A stretch of DNA of 64,000 nucleotides, taken from assembly GCA_914767715.1 (NCBI GenBank), contig OU612070.1, positions 5,411,501-5,475,500 of the forward strand, given 5' to 3'. Under the pieces are notes generated by a model that was not told the origin of the DNA, ran no database searches, and saw only the letters and a program-made list of their open reading frames with translations. This document shows, one piece after another, positions 36,901 to 48,849 of the stretch. The position numbers were made by a program, and so were the translations under genes. Position 1 is the stretch's first letter, and every line of letters starts with the position of its first letter. Source of the stretch: Membranipora membranacea (Eukaryota; Bryozoa; Gymnolaemata; Cheilostomatida; Membraniporidae).

Positions 36901-38560
36901 TACCAGAAGTCACAGCACAATCCTAGTGATAGCTGTTATGCAACAGTGATGGCTTGATAGTTAGCTTACTGTCATTAACAACGTACATTGCCACTACGAT
37001 TGGATAGGAACTGCTTTATGTCCCCGATGGTCTATCATCACACGTGTATTCATAGCCATGAATGCTCACACTTCAGTATTAATCCACCTGAGCCATTACT
37101 ATTCTCTCAGGCCTTTTTTCTGCCTCTCATTTTGCCGCTTTTTCAGGCACCATAATATACAAATAAGTTCATTGAATACACGTGTAAACACCATCAACAG
37201 TCTCTTCTCTGAACCATTACCTTTATTTGAATGCGCATATAATATGTTATCTGATTGGATCACCTTATCACTCAAACAGTGCAATGATCACATAAACAGA
37301 GTATTTGCAAGCATCATTTAGTAAGTAAAAGCATCACTGCGTGCATTTGTGCATAATCACTCAATTATCCAGGATCAGTCGCACCACCATGGTAATAATC
37401 ACTAAGTTTGAACTTGCTGGCTCCCAGCTCTCCGGAACCTCTGTCTCAATCTGGAAATCGTTCAGGCCTTGATCTAGCCTGGTGTCTCTTCTAGAACAAA
37501 ATCCCCTTCTTTGTTCAGTCGGGGACAAACTCCCTGCTCCCCTCCCACTCTCCCTGCTCATATGTCCCAAACTCTCTGCTGGGATTGGAGTTGTCCTCTA
37601 CCATTTGCCAAAGTGCAAGAGAGGATAACTGTTCATCAAAGTTTTGACTTTTTGTTACAAAGAACATCATTGGCCGAAATTATGTTATCAGACACATTGA
37701 AGGTTCGGTTTTTTAAAGGTTCGTAGCTTGTGAGTTCGTGGTTCGGTTTTTCGTACCTACCGGTACCCGAATCCTGCTACGCGCGATTGATACAAGTACT
37801 AGGTTTCAATATACATGACCTGTCTTTTATAAATAAATGATGAGGTATTATATACTGATGTGCACTACTTATAGTTCATTACTCTCAAGGAAACAAGTGC
37901 TCACAACCTCAGCTCTCAACAGATTATTTGGTTTTGGACACTTAATAACAACCAGCTTTAGGCCTACTACAATCAACACATTATGGCCTACCTGTAATCT
38001 GCATCTCATAACACCAGAAGGACGATACTCTCACTTCCTTTGTAGTTGTAGTAGTAGCTTCTTGCATGCCATGGGTTAACCATCACAACATGTTTGCCAT
38101 CTAGTGAGCCAATACAGTTTGGGAACTGCCAGCGGTCATTCAATGTTCAATGATAGATCTCCACTGCACCACGGTGTTGGGTGTGTTAAGGTATTCCTCT
38201 TTCAAGCAAGTAAATATGGCCTCACAAGTTTCAGGGATAAGACAGCTGAGAGAAGATATGGATCTGCATAAGCGCATCCAGCTGGTCTTAGGTGTGTATC
38301 TTTTCTGGTGATTGCTGAGCCACATTTACTGAGAATGTCTTCAAAACACCTTTCCTCTATCCTGAAGAAATTAGAAAATGTTCCATCAATTCTTCTTCCT
38401 GTCCCCTGCAGCAGATCAGGGATGACAGAGTTCCATACTCCTCTCTCCTGTCTCTGCCTTAGTAGACTGGAAACTCACACACTTCTCTCTGTCCTATTTC
38501 TCCTGCTGCCTCTCGCAGCAATATCTGCAGCAATTACTACTACTAGAATGTTTGCATGAA
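33960..38560 (-). pseudogene. Harbinger transposase (DDE_Tnp_4 type), broken and interrupted
   Basis: Pieces in order on the minus strand: an N-terminal part near 38480-38310 (about 60 codons, FEDILSKCGSAITRKDT), SSLSCLIPETCEAIFTCLKE (about 38240), the first catalytic block GSLDGKHVV (about 38095), SYYYNYKG, then, beyond a 2.3-kb inserted element, VGANGRVSD with a stop where the family has GG (about 35205), LPHVILGNEAFLLK (about 35110), and RARRLIENVFGIMAATWRI (34289-34230) with the third catalytic acid E, followed by TCVLHNYL. A donor-like K|GTACGT after NHNQK (35010) suggests a true intron of ~700 bp before the last part. Stops, frame changes and the insertion show it is dead. Confidence 0.85.
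35454..37771. mobile_element. Nested 2.3-kb inverted-repeat transposon with 9-bp target duplication
   Basis: From about 35463 and, in complement, from about 37762, the ends match over ~65 bp (shared GGTAGGTACGAAAAACCGAA, then CCACGAACTCAC). Directly outside both ends lies GTACCCGAA (35454-35462 and 37763-37771). A 9-bp duplication is typical of Mutator-like elements; if the first G is part of the end it would be 8 bp, as in hAT elements. The interior has only short frames (under 90 codons) without a transposase motif, so this is non-autonomous. It splits the Harbinger transposase gene and is therefore younger than it. Confidence 0.85.
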
Positions 38561-38770
38561 AAAGCACACACTGATGATCGTAATTTAAATTTTCCATGTT
38601 TGATTGTAAACAAGAGGATTTGTAAATAAAGGGCTTGGAAATCCCAGTCATATCGGTCAACGGTGTTTTCGCACTTGGGCATGTGCGAACAGGTATTTTT
38701 GACTGATACTTAGCCTAACTGATTTTTCAGTAATATCGGCCTCGTGATATCGCCCAGTGTAGAAGCAGCT

Positions 38771-40023
38771 TGACAGTGCACAAAATATTTATAACAAAGC
38801 AAATTGCAAAGAAATATGGCAAAAATAACTCCAATTAGGGGCGGTATCGGCAGATTAATTGACTAGATGGTTTGAAGATACAGTTAGCTGGCTTGTTCTT
38901 GTTTGCAAAATCATTTGGTTGCTGATGTATAACACATCACCTAATGCAAAATAGATCATACCACATTAAATATTATGATTCTATTGATTATTCCTTATTT
39001 ATCGAATTCCTACTGCAGTATGCCAGAGGTGTGCAGTCGCCAAGAAAGTCTTTCTCGTTCCTAACAATCTTAACATTGAAATACTCCCTATTTGTTCTCT
39101 GTCTTTTTCTGCTGTCTTTTCATGTCAGTCCCTCACGTATTATAGGGCATACTCGATCACACTCAACAAATATCCACTGCACTCACACATTAATACCAAT
39201 GTAATATATAAAATCGACCCATACCGCCCAAAAAGTGCCGGCCATTTCAATATTATAATGGGTTTTTGAGAATTGACAATAAACAACCTTCAACAAATTT
39301 ACGGTTCCGGTCGCTGTCAATCATTTGAGTTTGCTCTCCATGCTCTTCCATGTGACATCATTGTACAAATTTCCATATCTGTTACTGTCTATCTTTTCAT
39401 TTTGTCTTTTCATCTAATTGAATGGTTGCTCCTGCCCATCGTTTGAGGTAAGCTGTCTATGCCCATCCAGCAAACCCATCGAAAAACTTATATGTCTGTC
39501 TATCACAAAAGTGTGTCTACCTGTGCCAACACTGACATGAACTCTTGGAAAATAATCTCGTGAGCTGCATACCTCTGCAGCATGTTGAGAAAATTTGCCC
39601 ATCTGAATGTCCAAGATATAACGGCATTTCAATGGCCCTTGTTATTTCCACCTTCTCCAATGCTCATGACTCCTCACATTATTTCCTGCATATGCCATAT
39701 AGTCAAAGTATTGTACTGCAAATATGTGGTCCGAATTCCTCAAAAATAATTGTTATCTCACAGCAAGCCTTTTTGGCTTTTCAGTGATTCTCTTATCTTC
39801 GGAGGGGAAATCATGTTTACCTAGGCCCTGTTCACAAGCTGCTTCTTTTAGTGCATGAAAACAACTATAAAACTTGATTAATTTCTGTGGCACGAGCTTA
39901 AATGTTAGCGGGAGCAAGGAAGGTATTTGATGCATTACTATGTCATATCGCATCCAATTAACTTCATGATTTTAAGACCAGTATATCATACTGACTGATG
40001 ACTAACCTCTTGATTCATTGCAG
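38771..40023. other. Remaining intron-like sequence of the ANKH-like pseudogene
   Basis: Between the right end of the Harbinger element and the pseudo-exon at 40024. Only short frames; no domain recognised. Confidence 0.5.
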
Positions 40024-41542
40024 TTGAAGTGAGATCATACTGCTCCAGGATATCAATCATGGACAATCACACTAAATACCTTACACCTAGTGCTTTCATT
40101 GCTCTATTTGGGTTATGTGTAGGTCTAGCAACACTGCAGTAGGCCAGATTTGTTACAATCCAGTTTAGTGATCAATTTGTCTTCTATGCCTATGCATGTA
40201 TAAACATCAGAAGAATGAATGGAACCGAGACCAGTGCCACCTGAATGTAAAGTGTGCCAAATATTTTTGGCAAGATTGTCAGACTGGTAAAGTTTCACGA
40301 TTAGTGATTGATCATGAAACTGCTATGACTGTAATGAAACGGCAATAATTAATAATGATTACTCAAGGGTCCTTTGGCAAGAGTATGCACAAAGGAAGAT
40401 AAGGATAGTACACAAGAGAATGGGTTAATCAAAATGAAAGTTTCAATTAATTCATTGGCCAATGTCAACTAGAGTTCAACAAAGAAAATTAAAACCCGAA
40501 GGCATGAGGAGTTTTACTCATTTCTTCCTTTTGGACTTCACCCTGCACAGGATATGAGTCATTAAGAATTCACATATTGGTTGATAGACAATATTTCAAG
40601 CGTACCCTTATACAATGAATTTGTCGAAAAGCATCCAAATTTGACAGGAGCAAAATTTGTTTGCTGCGCTCCAGTGTCAGCAAAAGAAATTCCCCGAATG
40701 CCATCTAGTTAACAATCCAATAATGACCCCTTCGAATTTCCAATTTCTCTATACTCGTTTGAAAAACAAACTGTTGACAGTTAATAATTGTACAAATAAG
40801 ACCAGTGGTTCCAACAGAAAACCGTTTGTTTCTCACCATTGTCAAAACATCTGGAAACAATAAAGGGATGGAACGATGGCTCTACAATCCATTAATCACA
40901 ACATTTTGTCCCTCTTAAATATAAAAAAAAAGCAATAATTTCATCCAACTGACATGAAAAGCAAATTGGAGTCTGTTTTAATATATTTTCAGGCTGCCAG
41001 GAGCTGCTTATGGTGTTTGATGCTAATTGATAAATGTTGTTGTTGAAACAAACTGTGTTGCTGCAGCAGCAATCTTTCTACATTTCCAGGTATGTCGAAG
41101 AGAAATGATGATCACAAGGCTTGAATGAATGAATAAAGTCCGGATAACATTATTTACTAGCTCATTTGGTATAATGAAGCATGATGGAATGGCTCTATGT
41201 AAGGCAGAACATGATGTTCGAGCTTGAGCCGCTGAAGAATCTCAAAGCACCGCTTGAAGACTTGTTTTGGGAGCAAATCCTTAAGAAACCTAATATAAAT
41301 GATGAACCGCCTCCATTATAGGAACAACATCAATGGTCCACTGTCTGACATGGTGAATAGCAGCTAGGATCAACATTTACCTTAAAATTGACAGACCCAG
41401 TTTAGTGGGTATGTAAGAGCATAAAACATAAGTGTTCTTGGCCAGGAATAAACATCAACAGTTTCTATGTTGTAGAAAAAAAAAACAGGCAGCCAAATGT
41501 GAGGCAGTTGTTGATGAGACTCATTTGAATGACACATACTGA

Positions 41543-43171
41543 CAGTGTCAACTAGCAGAGATTTGTGAGGACATTGTCAGATCATTTGCCATCATGTCAG
41601 TTTCATGAATGAACACTTTGCAGTTGTCTATTCTAACATGACATTACAAGAAGTTTCAAGTGATTCTGCTCAAACGCCTATGATCTCTTCAAAATCATAA
41701 ATAAAGGTTTTAGACTTACCTCATTATTCTTGACTGCTGGGTTGAGCTAAATGGTGGAGGATATCATCTTTTGCGTTTTTTACATCATTTCTTCACTAAA
41801 AATCACGATGTCATCGAATCAAGTATTGGCAGCTTTTGATAGGTATATGGTAGTGTTTTTCCGATTAGTAGTTGACATAACCTCAACGCCATTCTTTTTT
41901 TATCCAATTTTTGTTTGTAGAATGAGATTATTTTTAATTCAAATGCCTATTATGCAAACATGACACATTTTTATTTATGTTTTCGATTATTCAGAGAAAT
42001 TGATAATGAATTCTCTGAAATAAATAGCTTTTTGAAGTTCATGAAGTTTATTTATTGCCATTTTCTTCAAAATCCATCTCAGTTACCAGGTTAATCGCGC
42101 TGAAATAAAGGAAAGAAAATTTCATAATATTCAACAGGGTATTCATAACTCAGCAGGTCATTGTTCATTCCAAACTCAACCAATCTTGTCTACTCTGTCT
42201 TTTCAGTTCATGAATGCTGTAGATATCCCCTCCTTTTGGCTACCTTACCGAACTTGACAGCTATGACCATTGTCAACTTTGACTATGGCACCTTTTTTCA
42301 ACAATTCTTCAAAGCAAAATGCTATTGAGAAGAAGCAGGCAGGTAGGCAGGAATTATTTTCATTGGCATTTTTGGGTAAATGATAAGAGTAATACCCTGG
42401 AAGAAAAATAGTCTAATGCTCTACTTTAAAGTTGTCAGGTATCAGACGGTTCCCCAGACCAGCCCGTCTGTCTGTTCAAACACAGAGCAGAAACCTTTTG
42501 GCAGTCTGAGTTTGTTAGATAGAAAAACGATTTTGGTCTTCCACATTTCAAGGGCATGTCAAATGACACACTTAATTTAGGATTTCATCCTCATTTAGAC
42601 CAGTATCTATTCATGAAATTTGTGTACTTGAGACAAGATCAATATTTTCCAAACCCAATTACAGGAGCTGCGGAGATGAGATGCCAACGTACTAATATTT
42701 GATTAAAACCTGAAATTGAACAACTCGTTTAATATGGTCACAAGATATTTCAGGAAATTTAATTAACTTAAGTGTAAAACACATTGGTGTCCTATTGAGC
42801 AGCATTTTCTTAATCACTAGACACCATCCCATATCAGATATGCCTGCTCAAAGGTAGATATGGGGCTCGGGTAGTAAATCTCATAAAATTTGAGGTGTTA
42901 TCATAACGATAAACTGGATCCAAAACGGAGACATTCTACAGAATAGTAGGAGAACTTCTTATATTATAAATGGTGATCATTTAACTTCTTTATTTTAAAA
43001 AATTCTAAGCAGAAGAGATGCCCAAAGATTGAGGAAATTTCAGCAGAAATGTGTTTGGCTTTCCACAGAATGTTGCCTCGTTGCCATTCATACATACATA
43101 CATACAGTATACTTCTTATTATTCAGAGCTTCATGATCTATATTATGATGATTTATATTTTTCTGTTGCAG
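41543..43171. other. Intergenic
   Basis: AT-rich, with short frames only. The C-type lectin promoter and any 5' non-coding exon should be in its right part: TTTTTCTGTTGCAG precedes the ATG at 43172 and looks like a splice acceptor, so an upstream non-coding exon is likely. Confidence 0.45.
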
Positions 43172-44730
43172 ATGTCTTATGGCTATTGGGTTCTGTGTTT
43201 AGTTGGTTTAGCAGGAGTTTATGGAGTCCCCTATATGGGTAAACCAAATTACAACCAGCTAATTACATTGCCTAAAACCATCTTCAGCGTCAAGAGTCTT
43301 TCAAGATGTTGCGTTCTGTGTGAAACTGAGAGAGACTTCACCTGTGTGGCTGTATCACACTGCAAAATGCTTATGGCCTTCATTCTCTCTGATCTGCCTG
43401 CAAGGAGTGGTGAGGGAGAATCGGACTGCAAAGTATATGAAGTCATAGGTCGGTGTTTGAATTTCAATACAAATAACGATAATGAAATGATTCGGTAGCT
43501 AAAAACTCGAATTTGGTAGTGGTAGTTTAGTGGTTGGAGCTGCTTTCAACATAACTTAATCGTTTTTGCATCCTCACACTAAATAGATTACTGCAAAATT
43601 ATCAAAGCTTTACTATTTGGTCCATGGAGCCATGGCTAGAGCATAGGACTGTCAAATGCTCCTGTGCCCCAACAGTATACAGTCCTTAGACTCATCCAGA
43701 TGACAAAAATTAATATCAAGGATTCTCGCAAGGTATCATAGGCCAGCGAGACGAGATATTTTATCTAAGCTTCACTGTTGTGCACCTGGTCAAATAATGC
43801 GCAGCCAGTACAGTCTGTAACTCTGTTCGCATCTCTTTTGCAGGACGCTTCCCTACTTTGCCATTCCCTTATATTCACAACACCAATGAAGATACTTGCT
43901 ATATTCGAAATTCATTTACTGCCATCGACTGGTTTCAAGCATCTGCGGAATGTAGATCCTATGGTTTCAAACTGGCTGTATTTGAGACAGCTGATGAAGC
44001 AGATTTCATAATCACTCGCTACTCTCATGGAGAGACAGGTGAAATTATATTTATTCCTATAATATTAATGGATGTGTCCCAGTAAGTATAGACACACTAC
44101 TTTGACTTTGATTATTACACGTTAGCTCGGTGCACTTCCTCTGTCCAAGTTTGATAGATATTTTGGCTCTGTATTGGCATATAAGGTATAGAACACATGT
44201 GGCGAAAAAGTGTGGCAAGGAAATTGCAGGTTATTCTATCCCATGTTGTGTATCCTTACCTGTTAACCATCAGAACAGGTGTTTCTTTGTCAGAATGGCT
44301 CCGTTTGAACATAGGCTTGCGAGAGATAAATGGAGTGTGGGAAGACTCTATCAATTTGAATTATGACGGGTTTGTCCTATGATAACCCTATATTGTTAAA
44401 GCTAATGTGTGACACTTATGACAGAGGCACTGAGTGCTGCCTCGAGCGGTTGAAAGGCTTAAAAACTATTCTATGATTTAGCTTCCTTTATGAGCCTAAA
44501 CCAATGTTATTCAAAAAAACCCTGATACATTGTTTACTGTGGACGTACCATCTTAACCGTAATCAGCTTTCCTCCTAAATTACCGCAGGTGGATGGCCGA
44601 GTTGAACCAAGATGGTTATTGTGGGAACTTTTATGTGTGGCAGGGTACATTTGGATTCAATGACCATTCATGCGCTGACAAATTTGGCTACATTTGTGAG
44701 GATGAATATTGTACACTGCTTCAGCCTTAA
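43172..44730 (+). CDS. Secreted PAN-like + C-type lectin domain protein, 4 exons
   Basis: Exons 43172-43448, 43844-44038, 44279-44369 and 44589-44730 join at GT...AG sites with matching phases (1, 1, 2) into 234 codons plus stop. Residues 1-19 (MSYGYWVLCLVGLAGVYG...) form a signal peptide. Residues ~25-92 are Cys-rich (SLSRCCVLCETERDFTCVAV, later DCKVYEV), as in PAN/Apple domains. Residues ~105-228 are a C-type lectin fold: DTCYIRNSF, DWFQASAECRSYGFKLAVFE, LRLNIGLREINGVWED and DHSCADKFGYICED. ELN and FND stand where calcium-binding lectins have EPN and WND, so calcium-dependent sugar binding is possible but not certain. Such proteins are common in invertebrate immunity and adhesion. The start at 43172 sits right after an acceptor-like TTGCAG and gives the signal peptide, unlike the upstream in-frame ATG at 43049. 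Confidence 0.88.
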
Positions 44731-45253
44731 TCTATGCCTCTATTTCATCCAGACACTTGCTAACTGCTCTCTATTTGTCAAACAATCCAGTATATTAATG
44801 AGATCCTCAGTTCTCATAGCTCTGCACTGAGCAATAACCATGGTTTTATGTTTTGTCCCTTGGGTGAATGTCGTGTTAGCATCAAGTTTGTGTGATGAAC
44901 TTTGTATTGTGTGATTCATTGAGATAGATGTTGTTTTTTATCCAGATCAGTTTTTTGTATCAGAAAGTTCATTTGAAGGTCTTAGCGTGGTTTTGATTGT
45001 CCACGCCTACCCATCTAGGCCAACCAACTACAACTTCCAATGGCAAATATTGACCCACTTCCCACCTAAAGCAACCCCATCAATCCACACAGGCCAGGTC
45101 ATGCTCCTTATGGGGCCCTTTTGGTGTGTTTTTGGAGTTCTTTTTGGGGGTGCTCTATTTCACTACAGCGAGAACCCTTGACTGAATATATTTTCGTCAG
45201 AAAAGATTGGTTGTTTTTGTATATCACTGTCTTTCTTTGTTTATCATTGTAAA

Positions 45254-45259
45254 AATAAA
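45254..45259 (+). promoter_or_regulatory. Candidate polyadenylation signal AATAAA
   Basis: First AATAAA after the lectin stop codon, 524 bases downstream. Confidence 0.4.
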
Positions 45260-46440
45260 ATTGATTTAATGTCAAAAAAGCATTAAAATTGTAAAACCAT
45301 TTCAAGTGACAACACTCCTAAATTTAAAAAAGAAGTGGACAGATTTCAATAAGTTTATATATTTTGTTAAATATTTATTTGCCTATGGGACAGAAAAAAA
45401 GGCAAAGGTCAAAGTGGTGAAGATTAGAGCCAAAACAGCAGAAGACAACTACCGATACTATACCGAGAAATACAAAGCCACCAACCAAACCAAAAAAACC
45501 AAAACCCATGGCCACGTGAACAAGGCTAGATGTGGATATTGAACGGATCTCTGCTATAAGAAAAGCTGCTAGTATTTGTTACTTTGGCATATTGGTCCAT
45601 GCTTTTCTAATTTGTCATTGTTTAGTCATCTCACCAAGTACTTTCAAGGGTGTCCCTATAACTGGGAACTCCTAAAGTGATTTGGAGACCCTTGCCAGGA
45701 TTCTATAATCTTGTGAACAATCCATCGCTCTGTTTTCTAGACAAAGATGAGGCAGGTTGGTCTTGAAAGAGGCCTACTGGTGGTTTGTTATCATAGCATA
45801 AATATAATTAACCGGGTTTACCAGTTTATACCACCCGATAAATTGTGACTAGGTTTTAATTCAATTTTATTCTCGTGAATATAAATTGTATCATTCATAG
45901 GATAAAACAAAGCTTAAATCTCTATCACAATTGACAGTAAATTGACTGCATCCTACCCAAGAAATTGACCTCATTTAGAACAAAAGGAGATGTAACATTT
46001 TGAAGTCTTTCAAGTGCTTATGTTTATGTGAAAATGTTTTCCTGCCTGCATGTAGAATGATCTGTCATTCATTTAAAAATTATCTGTCATCAAATTTTAC
46101 TATGAATAATTGTGGTTTTGTATTCTATCTCAAAATTTTGAGGTGTTGGGCATTTTATTATATTCTATTTTATAAATTAGTCCTGGTTTACGGAATTTTC
46201 TATTGTGAGCGTCAGCTTATTACTGCGCCCTCGCCTTCTTCAATATACAATGAGTTGAACTCCAGAGCGATTGACAATATGATAATGGTGAGAAGATTGA
46301 AGTAGTATCATACCAAATACTGTTTCTGATCACTACTGGTTCCTGTACATCACGCAACTACTATCGTCACACTATCACCAACTTCAATGACTTTAATACA
46401 ACACTGATATCATCAAAGTGAAAAGTCAAAACTGTGTCAT
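45260..46440. other. Intergenic
   Basis: A 78-codon Lys-rich frame at 45306-45542 and a 101-codon frame at 46000-46305 show no recognisable domain or splice context. Probably non-coding. Confidence 0.45.
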
Positions 46441-46493
46441 GTAAACACCATTTGCGCATCAATGAGTATATGCAGCAACTAGAGCTTGAGTCA

Positions 46494-47930
46494 GAAGCAT
46501 TTAGACTGTCAAGAAACACAGTAGCATCAGGACCAGCATCCAGTGATTTTGTGTCAAAAGGCCACTGCCAAAAAGCCACTGGCCATAGAGCCACTGGCCA
46601 AAAAGCCACTGGCCATAAGTCCACTGGCCACTGGTCATAAGGCCACTGGTCAAGAGGCCACTACCCAAAAGGCCACTGGCTAAAAAGCCACTGGTCATAA
46701 GGCCACTGGCCAAAAGGCCACTGGTCATAAGGCCACTGGTCACAAGGCCACTACCTATAAGGCCACTGGCCAAAAAGCCATCGTTCATAAGGCCACTGTC
46801 CAAAAAGCCACTGCCCAAAAAGTCACTAGTTCAATTGTGACATGATAGAAGTCTGATATATACTTTCCATTGACATGTTTTTGGGCTCGTAAAAGAAAAT
46901 TCTAGTTCTTGATATGCCATTTATCAATGATTTTTCATTTCTACTCACTGATTCCCATTTTAGTAAACTTAGAAAAGATCCCACCCACCCTTTGCAAATA
47001 ATTATTTTAAATGACTCCACCCAGACATCTTCTCACACATTTTTTCTGTAACGTAACCCCCAATAAATACATCATAATGCATGTTGATGGACAAATCAAA
47101 GTCATCACAAGCAAACAGTCAGCACTTTTAGATCGAAGTAAGGCCGTACTGAGAAGAAACAACGGCGTAGCTTTTTTGATTATTTTTTTCGTAATGATGA
47201 CAATAATGTATTATATCACACAAAATTTTTAATAACATTTTTACCCAATGCACCCTGTGATCCATTTTGATTATCACATGGTTATATCAGATCTGATGCT
47301 TAACAAATCTAAACTCTCTTGTGGACAATACAAGCCTCTACTGAAATCTATCTCTGCATCCATCGAATTTTTTTTATTATTGATGACCAACAAACCCAAC
47401 CGACTCAACTTGATCGCTATTGCTTAAAATTTTGTAGCCTGGTCCTTGACTTTTTGCTGCTGTTCCCAGTAGGATATGCAACTCACTCGTGCTTGGCATG
47501 TGGCATGTCAAAATAAGAAAAGGGATGCCGCTGTCTTTACACAGTGCAGTATTGCTTTGATCTAAAATTGCTGACTGTTTGCTTGTGATGACTACAATTT
47601 GTCCGTCAAGATGCATTATGATGTATTTATTGGAGGTTAAGTTATAGAAGAAATGTGTGACAAGATGTCTGGGTGGAGTCATTTAAAATAATTATTTGCA
47701 AAGGGTGGGTGGGACCTTTTCTAACTTCACTAAAATGGGAATCCATATTTTGGCCAGTGGTTTTATGGCCAGTGGCTTTTTGGCCAGTGGCTTTACGACC
47801 AGTGGCTTATTGGTAGCGGCCTTTTGAGTGTTCACCGCATCCAGTACAGTATCATTAGGATCATCAAAAAGAAGAGAAGCATTTAGACTGTCAAGTAGTC
47901 AAGAAGTACAGACGCATTCGGACCATCACC
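46494..47930. mobile_element. Fold-back structure with minisatellite ends
   Basis: Left arm: a minisatellite of ~15-bp units (GGCCACTGGCCAAAA and variants, about 46555-46830), then sequence through about 47175. Right arm, inverted: about 47512-47740 matching 46950-47175 at roughly 85%, then four or five units of the same minisatellite in complement (47752-47825). The centre (47180-47510) is unique. Both arms read as MTPPRHL.THFF followed by NKYIIMH.DGQI.VITSKQS, in opposite directions. Outside the arms, GAAGCATTTAGACTGTCAAG occurs in direct orientation at 46494 and 47878. It looks like a fold-back (long inverted repeat) transposon; no transposase is seen. Confidence 0.75.
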
Positions 47931-48802
47931 CAATACCTTAGCATTTTCAGTGGTACAGTAGTATCAGGAACTTCGTTTAGTTGAGTGGTAATTTAGACGT
48001 CAACCCGAGTGGTTTACCAATATCGCCTGTCAGAGATTATCCTTGTTTGACAACCTACAGAACAATATCATCCGGACTGTCACGCAGCTGAGTAACTTTT
48101 GATCTATCGTAAACGCCAACAGTTAACAGTCGAACAATAATAACTTCTGCGAGACAAAGACAAGTTCTGGTCAGATTATTTAGAACACAGTGTTATTTTA
48201 AATCATGTATTATGTATATGCAATTTATCTCATGTATGGTTATGTCTGGTCATGTCTGGTCAGGATAATTCAATAAATATTCTGATGTTTAATGAATTAA
48301 TTGTATGCTTGTCTGGTTGACACAATTTAGAAATTATATCTGTCTGACTCTACAGTAGTCACGATTGTGTAGTAAAAGACTGTACAGAATGTTATACACT
48401 TGTTGACGGCCTTGTTGATGCCTTCTGTATCATCAGAGCTGAGATATTGAATAAGTCATTCAAAGAGACATTGTGATAAAATATTGAGCAATCATTTTGA
48501 CAGTCCTGATACGGCAGGAATTACAGCAGCACGGGTATCAAAGCTGCAATGAAGGCAAATTAAGACGCGAGATAATTTGAATTCTAATTCTATGTGTGTC
48601 GAGTTTATCAATTTCAGTGGAGTAGATTAAGCTCTGTGCTGTATTAAAGTTTGTCAGGAGATTAATTGATTATTGCTCATGAATGCATCAAATCTTTCTC
48701 GGATCAGTGTATTGATATTGTTGAATACAGAGACCCTCTTGTGGCTTGAATAATTATAAAAGAGGTCGATAAGAATTATAATATAATCTGTAACCATAAC
48801 AC

Positions 48803-48810
48803 TGTGTGTG

Positions 48811-48846
<36 letters not shown>
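48803..48846 (+). repeat. (GT)n microsatellite
   Basis: About 22 GT units with a single C interruption. Confidence 0.95.
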
Positions 48847-48849
48847 GAT

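Larger units (their letters stand above)
31615..38770. mobile_element. PIF/Harbinger DNA transposon, decayed, with a nested insertion
   Basis: The ends match as inverted repeats: AGCTGCTTTTACACTAGGCG from 31615 and, on the minus strand from 38770, AGCTGCTTCTACACTGGGCG. Inside are the two genes expected for this superfamily: a MADF/BESS-type DNA-binding protein on the plus strand (about 31836-33298) and a DDE transposase on the minus strand (about 38560-33960). A clean TWA target duplication is not visible (TGG on the left, TGA on the right). The element lies in an intron-sized gap of the ANKH-like pseudogene. Without the nested 2.3-kb insert it is about 4.85 kb. Confidence 0.85.
29146..41542 (+). 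pseudogene. Degenerate partial duplicate of ANKH-like gene (exons 9-14)
   Basis: Six segments match, in order, exons 9 to 14 of the gene at 19283-27057: 29146-29289 (144 nt, open, same length), 30763-30876 (in-frame TGA replacing the Arg codon of the EIRT motif), 31158-31332 (175 nt, open), 40024-40147 (in-frame TAG near its end), 40993-41089 (several stops), and 41476-41542 (C-terminal tail). Donors have decayed: GTTGG after the first, GC after the third, AT for GT after the fourth. Exons 1-8 are missing. Spaces between exons match introns, so this is a tandem genomic duplicate and not a retrocopy. The gap between the third and fourth pieces is filled by a Harbinger element. Confidence 0.9.

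Noticed and set aside
46501-46818. Repetitive 105-codon minus-strand frame (GSGLMTSGLLASGL type)
   Set aside because: It is the minisatellite read in a frame that happens to lack stops. No start context, no neighbours, and only part of the repeat.
47011-47232. Stand-alone 73-codon gene
   Set aside because: The frame lies in a fold-back arm and has an inverted counterpart. It is kept as a finding about the element and not as a gene.
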